64,000 nucleotides of DNA from Combretum micranthum (lineage: Eukaryota; Streptophyta; Magnoliopsida; Myrtales; Combretaceae): positions 99,704-163,703 of the forward strand of contig JAMXBD010002783.1 of the NCBI GenBank assembly GCA_024138025.1, written 5' to 3'. The stretch's first letter is position 1; each line of letters begins with the position of its first letter. Under the pieces are notes generated by a model, which saw only the letters and a list, made by a program, of their open reading frames with translations, did not search any database and was not told the DNA's origin. The translations under genes were made by a program, and so were the position numbers. Below are positions 31,801 through 42,353 of this stretch, one piece after another.

Positions 31801-33761
31801 ACAGAACACCGCCGGCGTTGAATGGAAAAGAGGCTACCTTCAAGAGAATTAACAAACGCTGCTAGTGTTCAATGAAGAAATCCAACTAGTGTTCAAATTT
31901 TTATACATATTCTGGCAAAATCCTTGGCTATGCCGCCGGCTTTGAGCCGGTGTTGCGCATGAACAAATGCAAATTATTAGAGCCAATCTTTACACCGCCA
32001 GCTTTCACAAGGGAAATCAAATGATTTGTGACTTTTCATTGTATGCCGGCAACTGGAATGGTTACACCGCTGGTGTTGAAGACGGCGTATATTTATTGTT
32101 GCTCCTGGAAATTAATTTTCAAATTAAAGGCCGGTCAAATTTAATTAAAGGCCGCTGGCCTTTAATGCCAATGTAACTCCCCTGTAACCCTTTATATAAA
32201 TTCATCATGTTGTCATTTGTGAAAAAAAAAAGGAAGAAAATCCTAGGCACAATTCCTATTCCTTTTTGCTCCTAGATCTAGAATTAGGGTTTGAACACTA
32301 GTTAAATTTTCTTGTTGATTGAATAAGGATTCCTCACTAGGATTAAGTGGAAAACATCATTTGTGTATGGATTTTGGCATGGAATTTCTTATCAAGGTGA
32401 TTTCATTCCTTTTGTTTTGATTCATATATTAGATTTTGTTTAAAGCTTTCTCCTATGTGATCTTATTAGGGTTTTTAGTTGTTGATCTGGATTTTGGGAT
32501 TGTGGTTTAATTGTTGTTGATTGAATCCTTTTTCATATTTGGATTATCAATGTTATTTCACAAATCATGCAATTTTGGCTTTAATCTGGAATTCATGAAT
32601 GATTAGGATTGTAATTGGGAAATTCTTTTCTAATCAATTTTGTGATTATCTAATTAGGATTGCATTTCACATAGGGATATGGGTTAGAAAATAATTGTCA
32701 ATTAATCACTTTCCTAGGGATAGGGAACATTGACTAGTAATTTTAGGGTAATGGTTCACTTTGGGAAAAGGAATTATTATCTTTTTCTTCATTGTTGAAA
32801 AACTGAACCCATTGATGATTTGGATTGACAAGTGCATTATTGGTCAATAGAAGACATTCAATTTATTTCCATATTTGATTGGCTCTAAACCTAATATTAT
32901 TTGAGGTGTGGAAATCCAAAATTTTTAGTAGTTTATTTATATTAAAAGAAAATCTAAAAAAAAAAAAAAGAAACAAAGTTTGATTTGCCTAGCTATGAAT
33001 TTGGACTGATATATTGATAGCTAGTCCTCACTCCCTATGGATTCGACTCGGTATTCATCGAAATTTATTACTACACATGTACCCGATACACTGTCGGTTA
33101 ATAATTGCGCTTTAAAAGGAATTTCAAAAGAGACTAAAAAGAGTTTTAAAAAGCACATATAGAAAAAGCGTGATCAGGAGAGAGTTTTATTTTTTGTATT
33201 TTTGTTGATTAAATGTAATAATAAGTAAAGTAGATGTGAAATAAAGTTATGTAAAAGGTAAAAAGTAAGAATAATAGGTGTATAGAGTGTAAGAATAGGT
33301 GTTAGAAAAAGTAGAGATAAAAGAATAGTATAATGTAAAGTAGATATAACTAACAAAGTACTAGTAGTAAGAAAATACTCGTATAATTGTGATATCTGTT
33401 ATTTTTACTTATCGAAAAATTATAAAACTAATATTTTTAAAAACCTAGTATTTTTACAAGTCTAATGGTATATTCGGAATATTTTTACTATTCCAAGCCC
33501 CAAAACATATTTTTCAATAACTATATCCATTTGGGTTTAAAACAATTTGCGGTTTTACTAATCTAATATTTTTTAAGCTTTCTTATGTTATTAGGAACTA
33601 TTTTTCATACTAATCTCTTACTTACTTTTTTAGGGTTGCAAACACGGGATTGCCAGACTTAAACTATTACGTCTAACTAGGGTTTTATTAACTTTAGGGT
33701 TTTCGATTGACTTATCGAGTAAGATTTAAGCTAAACCGATCACAAAACTTTGGGGTTTACA
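28807..33761 (-). mobile_element. Solo family-A LTR, TSD AGAGC, carrying a nested solo LTR
   Basis: It begins TATCACACC (family TGTCACGCC with a G-to-A change) and ends GGGGTTTACA. AGAGC flanks it at 28802-28806 and 33762-33766, and the flanks join into a continuous inverted A2 LTR. The total is 4955 bp, or about 3371 bp without the nested 31598-33176 LTR, close to the 3512 bp of the intact copy at 59872-63383. No internal region is present, so it is a solo LTR. The minus-strand TATA-like motif lies near 31480. Confidence 0.92.
31598..33176 (+). mobile_element. Solo Tat/Athila-type LTR, TSD GGAGA
   Basis: A 1579-bp LTR, TGATAAAGTC to GCGTGATCA, flanked by GGAGA at 31593-31597 and 33177-33181, inside the family-A LTR. 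It has a TATA box (TATATAAA, 32193-32200). CG-rich words lie upstream at 31789-32165 (ACACCGCCGGCGTTGAATGG, GCCGCCGGCTTTGAGCCGGT, ACACCGCTGGTGTTGAAG). A late CTCCCTATGGATTCGACTCG motif at about 33032 is typical of Tat/Athila LTR ends. Confidence 0.93.
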
Positions 33762-35793
33762 AGAGCCTAACTCTAGAAAGATTAAATGAGTTTTTCACAA
33801 GAAATAATCTCAAAAACAATTTCTCAAAATTCAGATCTAAAAAATGATCTCCATTTAAACACCCATTTCCAAATATCAAAATGAGTATTTTAATTAAAGA
33901 AAAATAGAAGTCTTAGGGAATAGATATAATAAAGACTTGATTTTTATAAGAGTAAATGTGTTTTATCAAAGTAAAACTTAAAACAAAGGAAAAATTTCCA
34001 ACTAAGATCAAATAATATTTTTCCTTTCCAAAAATTTTGCAAAATTCATTATTAAGCGAAACTCACCTTAAAACATCTATTTTCCAACCTTCAAATGAAG
34101 AAATTTATTAATGATGAAAGGTATTAAGTATATAGACATCAAGGCCTTATCATAGTAAAAAATGCATGATTTTTCAAAGGGATAAAGCTAGTTATCTCAA
34201 ACAATTATTCATGACATCATTACAAGGTAAAAGTTTTCACAAAATTCTTTTTGATCATAAATCATTATGGAAATACATATAGATAGCTCTTATCATGTCA
34301 TCCATGATAGTAACATGTAGATAATGCATGCACATATAATATACTGGGTGGAAATAATGCAAATTTTACAAAACAATTTCGGAATTGCAAATTCCAGTTA
34401 CTAATCAAATCTAGTCGGAACATTTCGAGACCTAAACGTTTTCAAAATTTAGTAATAAAATCACAAATAGATAGATCTTTCAAAGTAGATAGAAATCGAT
34501 AACTTATTTGCATAATTCTAAATTAAAATGACCAAGTTATGGCCGTTTTAAATTGGAATTCCCAATTGCCATGGAAATTACGAATTCAAAGAGTTTTATT
34601 TAAAAAGTTTGGAATTAATTATGAAATGAAATACTCATAGGGGTATTTCTTTTGTTTATAGGTGATTTTGGAATCAAGGAAAGTCCGTGTTTCTAGATTA
34701 CTACCATTAGAGACCAAAGACCATGACCGAGTGAGTTCACTATCTTTAAATTATATGCTTATGATTGTGCATGTAATGATAGTGGCACTAGATTAGGGCA
34801 AGATAAAATTGGAATGTGCATGTGAATTCTACTTGATTGAATTGATGATAAGAATATCAGAATGAAATGGTTGTGAATATTGTATGATTTAGTATAGAAT
34901 TGAAGTGTCTACAATATTTGTGATTGCCCATAAAGCGTTAATTAATATGCCATGATCCTATAATCAAATTGACCATGCATACCATATGTTGAGTCACATT
35001 GCATAGGCTATTATACCTTTATGGGAAGAAGGCATAATAGCTGAGCAACAAGAGGCTTGTAAACTCGAATATTGGCATACTGGCTGGAATTGAAATGGTA
35101 GTGGTGTAGGCACTCGTATCAACTACAAATTGTGTGTGGGTGGCACCTATATCAACCACAATATAAAGAAAAAATTGAAATCTATGGTCGTAAGGAACTG
35201 AAACACCTAAACCCGAATGGAGGGCATAAATCCATTCAACATAAGACTCCCAGAAAGCCTTATGTATTTTATGCTTACATGCTTGTGCATTTCATATGGT
35301 TGTTAATATAACTTGCCTGATATATATCATTGTTGAGTATTTAATTTTGGAAGTGAAACTCACTAAGCTAGCGTAGCTTTGACCCCAACAGTTTCTTTCT
35401 AATGCAGTTCCCGTATATATGGCTGCATCCCCAAACCTGGCCAAATCAGGTAATGCGAAACTAAGAGTTATCTCCTTAAAAGTTTACGATTAACTCTGTA
35501 TAGTCTTTAGTAGTAAACCTTAAACTATTGGGTTTTCCTAAAAGATAATATCTAGACTCTTATGTAGCAAAAGAATGCCCATATGCTTTGTAACTGATCT
35601 TGAGAATCTGTGGTTCATATTTTTATGCTTATCCTATCAAATTGAACTATCTATCTCCAATTGTTTATGTATTCCATTGTCATAAGGGAACGCCTTGCAC
35701 TAACATAAGACTTTGAATGACTATGGTAGTGATTCTTAAGTCTCGAATAGCATTCGACGGACTGTTACGTTTAAGTACCCTTTGGGGCTGACA
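33762..35793 (+). mobile_element. A2 LTR, inverted copy, second segment
   Basis: Continues from 28806 after the solo LTR and runs as the reverse complement of about 24545-22524, ending TTTGGGGCTGACA at 35793. The next five bases, TTTAC, are the complement of the GTAAA that follows the other A2 LTR at 26271. Copia integrase starts right after. It is therefore the second LTR of the same A2 insertion. Confidence 0.9.
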
Positions 35794-36720
35794 TTTACTC
35801 AACATGGTTCTAGCCATTTCAATTAAAGTTCTGTTTTCCTTTTAGCTACACGCATTTTGTTGTAGAGTTCTATGTGCGAAAAGGTTTGTTCAATGCCAAA
35901 TTTGCTACAAAAAATCATCCATTTCATAATTCTCAAATTTCACCCCCATGATCACTTTGAATTGCCAAAATATTAGACCTTTTTATTTAGAATTGCTTGC
36001 TATATCTGAAAAACACATGAATTATTTTGTCTTAAGGGCAAGGAAGAAAGTCCATGATATTTAGTGAAATCAGCAACGATAACCAAAGTTTATTTTTTGC
36101 CTTCTAAACTTAAAGTTTGAGTAGGACCAAATAGTCCACCTATAATACTTCTAATGGCTTAATAGTGGAAATAACATCCTTAGACCTAAAAGAAGTCTTA
36201 GTTTGCTTTCTTTATTAACATGCTGTCCTTTTGAAAATTTATCTTTGGTAAACCATTTACAGGATTCTTTTTAATAAGTTTTGAAATAACATCTATGCTA
36301 GCATATCTCAATTTTCTACGCCATAGCCAGCCATTGTCATTTTGAGAATGTAACAAGTTTCATTAATGATTTAAAATCATCGAGATACTTCTTTGTCTAT
36401 ACCCTCAAAAAGCTTCATCATTGTCAATTCTTTCAATAGGACACTTTTTGGCAAGAAATGTTACTTTAAAACCATTATCACGCAACTGACTAACACTAAG
36501 CAAATTATGTTTCAGACCATCAACAAGTAGTGCATTTTTAATAATTAAATCTTTTTTATGAGAATGTTGTCTTGACTAAGAATAGTTTATTTTCAGTTGT
36601 CTCTAAAAATAACACATTTGATCTTTCAATTCTAGAGATGTGAACTTGGATGCATCTTTAGTCATGTGCCTAGAGCAATCACTGTTCAAATACAATTTGT
36701 TGTTCCCACTTAATACCATT
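35794..36720 (-). pseudogene. Ty1/copia protease end and integrase
   Basis: Minus-strand translation, with many stops and shifts, shows LNSDCSRHMTKDASKFTSLE (the SIRE-type DSGCSRHMTG protease/pre-integrase motif) at about 36640-36710. Later it shows integrase core pieces (VDYLVLLKL, LLISLNIMDFLPCP, SIQSDHGGEI-like) and finally LIEMARTML at the A2 border. The element was cut here by the A2 insertion (TSD GTAAA). The continuing part is at 26272-27262 on the other strand. Confidence 0.8.
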
Positions 36721-38182
36721 TGTGAATTTGGCTATAGTTTCCTTTGAATCATCTAAGTTAGCTTTCAGCAAAATATTTTTAAATCAATAGTTCTTCTAGG
36801 TCTTTTAGAATTTCATACTAACCACTAACATTTAACATTATCATTTTTTATTTAATGATTTAACTTGAATATCTAGCCATTCATTTCAATTGTTAATCTT
36901 CATAATTTCCTTCAAATCATTATTTTTGCTTTTCAACTTCTTACACTTATATTCATCTTTTCATTTTCTGATATTAGAACATTTTTTTCTTCATGCAACT
37001 TTTCATTTTTTTATTTAATTTCTTCACGCTTGACTTAAAATTTTTTAGTTCTTCTACTACTTCCATCATTAAGGATTTAAGCATGTTGTTCTTTTCTCTA
37101 CTTTTTTTCTATCTTACAACATAATTTTATACATGGCATACAACTCATCATAAGAAGAAGAAGAGAGGGATTTGCCTCATCGTCTAGTGCCATGAAACAC
37201 ATATCCTCATTCGAGTTACTTGAGTCTTCATCACCCCAAGTGGCAATAAGTGCTTCTTTTCTAGGTCCCTTTGAAGCCTTCTTGAACAGTGGACAATATT
37301 GTTGGATGTGTCTTAGGTTTTGACATTTATAGCACGTTATCATCCTTTTGCTTGTATATTGATGAGCTACTAAACTTGTTACTAGACCTCATGAACTTTT
37401 TTAACTTCTTAGCCATCAAGACAAGCCCCTCATTTTCATCTTCATCACCATTATCCTTGGAATCTTGACTTGTGGCTTTTAAGACAATAGCCTTCTTATT
37501 AGATTCCTCTTCTTACTTTTTGATGAGCTTATGTGTTTTCAGCACCTAAGGAGTTCTTCTTTGCTTATAGTACTTAAGTCTCGTTCTTCTTCTATGATAG
37601 TTCTTTTGACTTCCCAATTCGTGGGTAGTGACCTAAGACTTTTAAAATTTATTTCCAAGATAGAAAAATTCTTCCCAATTACACTCAAGGGTTTATGATA
37701 TTAATGAATCTATTATGCATTTCATCTATAGATTCATTAGGAAGCATTTTGAAATTTTTGAATTGACCACATAAAAGACTTATTTTTGTATCTCGAACTC
37801 TAGAAGTTCCTTTATAAATCTTTTCCAATTCATCCTATATTTCTTAGCAGAATTACATGTACATATTCCATTGAAATCGCTTTTATTCAGACCACAATGC
37901 AAAATATTCATAGTAATTTCATTTAAATCTAATTTCTTTCAATTTTCTTCATTATAATCTTTTTCTTCTTTTCCTTAAATTTCTAAGGCCCATTTTTTAT
38001 GACATTCCAAATTATCTATTTTGAGCTTTAAAAAAATTTTATCCTGCACTTCTAGTATAGGTAGTTACACCCACTTAAAAATGGTGGTCTATTTATAACT
38101 TACCCCTCTAGAAACCTTAGTGCATTAGATCCCATGATCTCTACTCTATATGTGATTAAACATAGAACAATAGGGACGAGAA
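36721..38182 (-). pseudogene. Ty1/copia (SIRE-like) gag
   Basis: The clearest part is an open stretch at 37098-37343 with a CCHC zinc knuckle, CYKCQNLRHIQQYC (Cys-x2-Cys-x4-His-x4-Cys). It is followed by RKEALIATWGDEDSSNSNED and MCFMALDDE, the acidic tail typical of SIRE/Maximus-like copia Gag. Sequence upstream on the minus strand (to about 38100) looks like a decayed Gag body rich in K, E and F/L, but no long frame survives. Between the knuckle and the protease motif lies a K/E-rich decayed coiled-coil-like stretch. Confidence 0.8.
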
Positions 38183-38192
38183 TCTGATACCA
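38183..38192 (-). other. Primer binding site of the copia element (initiator-Met type)
   Basis: Minus-strand TGGTATCAGA, two bases inside the LTR border. It matches the initiator-Met tRNA 3' end used by many copia elements. It fixes the orientation of the copia element as minus. Confidence 0.85.
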
Positions 38193-38194
38193 AA

Positions 38195-39275
38195 TGAAAA
38201 CATGAAAAAAAGCACTATGAAATTCTCAAGACAGGAGATGAATTGAGTATTTGCCTTAAAAATTCAATCAATTAATTTTAATGGGAAGATCAAATACAAT
38301 TTTAATTGTAGTGGATAATATAACAACATATTACAATATGAAATATAAAAGAGATAGGGATATAAAAAATTAGTCCATATATAATGTCGAGTCTAGCTCA
38401 CTTCCTACTCTCTATGGTCCACTACTGCCACTAGTTCAGGACTTCACCACTACTTTTATTTATCACAAAAAATACGTTCAAGATGAGCAATTATAATGCT
38501 TTACAACACACAAGAAATAAAAAATATTTCATTTCTCTCTCTAGATGTTCTTTTAGATATTACAAGAATAAGAACTGACTACTATAATGTTTTTCTCACT
38601 CTTTGTAGATATTGCAAATTTAATGAACAAGAGAACAAGAAAATTAATTTGTCAGTTTGCAAATAAAAGCTCTTTCACACTTTGGCACTTCACTACTATT
38701 GAATCTCCCAAGGACATCATATATATAGCCTTCAAAAATTCAAATGCTTGTTAAGAGAAAATTTCTTTAAGTCGTCAAGTATTTAATGTGCTTCAATGGC
38801 ACTTTTTTGCCACATCAACTCTAATATTTAAACCATTGTGCCTAAAGACTCATCATGCATCATTTTCCATCAAAAAGTCTTTATTCAGTCGAGCCTTAAA
38901 TCAAACTATTGTGTCCTAAGCTTTAATACGTCAAGCCTTCGACAAGACCATTGACCAAAGCGTGCATTTTTAAGCTCTGTTGAGTCTTAGTCTTGAACTT
39001 ATCATGTCCTGACTAGTGGACCTATCAAGCCCTCGACCAAACGCTTGACTAGGGTTATGCATTTCTTGTACTTGTCAGCTTTCGTCTTGACTTTGTTACT
39101 CCTTGACTAATTAACTTGTTGATCCCTTGACATTACCCTCGACTAATGTCTGTACATTTTGTCTTGTCTAGCTTTGGTCTTCAGTTTGTCACGCCTTAGT
39201 GAGTGAAGTTACTAGTTCTCGACTTGTTCCTCAACCAGGGTTATTCCTACTAAATACCTACAAAAACTCCACACA
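38195..39275 (-). mobile_element. Copia 5' LTR
   Basis: Starts TGAAAACATG next to the PBS. The far end is estimated at ACTCCACACA near 39275, because no partner LTR is in the window. A TATA-like CTATATATATG lies on the minus strand at about 38719-38728. Upstream of it in sense direction, at 38820-39240, are repeated words such as AAGCCCTCGACCAAACGCTT, AGCCTTCGACAAGACC and GTCACGCCTT. AGCCCTCGAC and GTCACGCCTT also occur in the unrelated Tat-type LTR at 3065. Confidence 0.65.
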
Positions 39276-39574
39276 GACGCATAGCATACACACACACACA
39301 TATATATATATTGGCTAATTAAGTGTTGTTTACAATAATTGACTAGTTAATTGTGCATTATATTGTCTCATCAAAATCCACATTGAATATTAGTTCAACA
39401 TATATAAGAATTTCCTTTGGAAGCCTTAACCCACATTTTCATTTTCTTCTTTTCCTTCTTCAACTGCCTCTTCCTCTCTTTCTCTAATTCTCTCTTCAAC
39501 ACTCCAAAATTTCAAACAAAATCCTCTCTAATAACAACATACATAAGATCTTAGGTGAAGTTGAAGATAGAAAT
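39276..39574. other. Flank of the family-C solo LTR, LTR- or promoter-like
   Basis: Contains TATATATATA (39301), a TATA-like ACATATATAAGAATTTCC at about 39399 and a long CT-rich stretch (39440-39500). It continues, once the solo LTR is removed, into 44860 onward. This could be the promoter and leader of an older LTR or of a host gene. No coding sequence supports the latter. Confidence 0.35.
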
Positions 39575-42318
39575 TGTAATCCCCCTAATTTCTCATAATC
39601 TAGTTTTAATAAAACTAAAAATATAATAATTTTTTAAAAGAATGGTTAAAACGGTAACAAAAATCACTCTCAAAGTTTTTTTTCGCGATTTAAAAATATT
39701 AAATAAGAACAAGTTTGGTTATAATTAGAAATATTAGAATCAATATAAATAAAGTTTTTGAAATATAAATTATGATTCTTACGACCTTAAATAATTCATG
39801 AACAACGATAAATATATGTTAACTATAAATTCTTAATTCTTTTTCATTAAGCTCAATACTTTAAAATAACTCTACGCTAATTAAATAATGATACAATGAT
39901 ATTCAAGACTATTTTGAATATTTATTTCCATGAAACAATACTAGAAAAAATAGTTTGTTACTAATAAATTAATATAAATAACTCAATTACAGTAAAAGGT
40001 AATATTCTATAAACAAGAAATAACAATTTAACAAGTAATCACAATTAACCTTAAATGTCAGTTATGATAAAGATGATTAATTTCTAAGAATTACTAGTTA
40101 TAAAAATACCATTTAAAAGATGAATTAAGAATTACACAATACATGATAAAGATTAAAAACTAAAATTCTAACCTAATTTAGTAACTTATAATTAGTAAAA
40201 AGAACTAAGTAACGAATATAAAATTAAATTAAATTTCTAATCTATTAAAAACTCTAAAATAAATTTATAAATAAAAATGAATTCATATGTAATTTCAAAT
40301 CTTATAAATTTATAATAAAGTCAAATTAAGGGCAATATAATTATTAATTTATCAAAATAGCACCCAACAAAACTTTTAAACAGATAAAATATAATTTACG
40401 ATAGCAGGTATAAAAACAGAAAAGTAAAAGTATTAAACTAAAGATTCTATGTATACTACCGTATTCAGAATATTTAATATCATTAATATCTGAATTTTTA
40501 TCCTAAAATATTATCAAATCAGTATTTATTATACATATCATTTGGGATCCACAAAAATAATTTTTTTTTTACTAATTTATATTTTTCCCTACTCCTTACA
40601 TATTTATTGGTTATAAATTTATCATCTTCTTTTTGTTTTTTATATTTCCCCACATCCTAACTCACTTGCATTTTTTTTCTTCTTCTTTGTTTTGTTTTGT
40701 TTTATTACGCATTTAAGTAGTGATTTGCAATTTAATTCTCCTCTGACGCAAACAGATCCTAAACAAAAAGCAAAAATTCAAACACATATATACAAATCTT
40801 TAATAGAAATTCTATGTATACCATAGTGTTTAGAATATTTAATAACGCGAATATGGAACTTTTCATATAAAAATATTACCAAATCAGTATCTAATATACG
40901 TATCACTTAAACCCACAAAATTATTTTTTTCATAAGTTTATATTTTTACCCCCTCCTGATACCATTGTTGGTTTATAAATTCATCATCTTCTCTTTATTT
41001 TTTTATATATATCCTAAACCTAAAATAATTTTCTCTAACTAATATATATATATATATATATATGTCTTACGGCTACAAATTCGATGGGGAAAGTTACGGA
41101 GGAAGAGAGAAGCCGATTTTGATCAACACTCATAAGTTTGTCAACAAAAGCAACTTCCATACCAATCATTTGTTGACAACTCACTCTAGCATCAATTAGG
41201 ATGAAAATAACAGATGAAATACACCAAATTCGAGGAAATGCAGCCGCAACTTCCCTTCTTTCTTCTTCTATATATACATATTCAAAGCTCATAATGGAGA
41301 ACAAACAATTCTTCATTAACTTCAAATTTCCAGAACGAAATTGCTCCCAATTAGCCACCAAAAACAAACCAAAAACAGAGAACAAAAAGATCAAAACAAA
41401 AATCAAACCAAACAAACTCCATTAAAGCTTAGTTAAAGCTTGGGACAAGAAAAACTACGGGACGTTTAAATTCGTTTTAAATCAAACCTATATTAAAACA
41501 GTGTTCTAAATGATGTTATGATGATATTAGGATCATAACTAACACTAAGAAGAGTCCAGAAATGGTTACATAAAGCTCCAAGCAAGGTAAATTCGAAAAC
41601 CTTAATACACCATGCAAATTCGAAATTCTTGAATCATGGGGTTATTTAGATGTTTTGAGTTGTTATATGTGTAGAAATATCATGTAAATGCTTGGAATGA
41701 ATTAGAATGGATTTCGATGTGTAAAATGATGTAAAAATCGGACTTGAACCAAGGTTGAAGATGATCAATAGTGCCCCTGATATTGTTCATGTGAATAGTA
41801 ACCAATAATGTGCATATTTAAAAAAAATTAATTATATTAATTTTATTAATTTTCTGATAGGTGGTTAATTATCAAAAAATATATTTATTTTAAGTAAAGT
41901 GAAATTATTTTTTTATAATTTTTGGAATTATTTTTATTAATATATGTTATTTAAGTATATGTATAAGTAGATACTTTAGCATTATTGAAAAATATAGAAA
42001 AATATAATTTTATTAATCTTGTTAGATAAATTAATTAATATTATTGTATTTATTAATTTTGGAATATTACTAATTTTTTTAATTAATTTTGATATTAGTT
42101 TTATTAGTGTAAGCTAACAAGATATAGAAAATAATGTATATGTTTTAGTAATGTAAAAAGTGTTAAAAAAATTAATAGTTTATTTATTACGAATTTTTAT
42201 TATAAAATTAATAATTAAATTTTATTAAAAAAAATTGCATATTCCAAATTTAGGGGGACGTAAATAACGTCCCCTAGATGGAGTTCCCCATTCGGCGAAG
42301 ATTTTATATATAATAATG

Positions 42319-42353
<35 letters not shown>

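Noticed and set aside
38183..38192. Possible tRNA gene signal (also at 19064, 22504 and 59853)
   Set aside because: These are primer binding sites matching only tRNA 3' ends beside LTR borders. No cloverleaf, A box or B box is present.
39276..39574. Candidate host gene promoter and 5' UTR (TATA box and CT-rich leader)
   Set aside because: No coding exon follows on either side of the solo LTR, and nearby sequence has LTR-like features. Kept only as a low-confidence flank.
41035..41425. 126-codon minus-strand ORF and 74-codon plus-strand ORF
   Set aside because: Both lie over the promoter/leader of the family-C solo LTR and start or end in a TA microsatellite. No family is recognisable.
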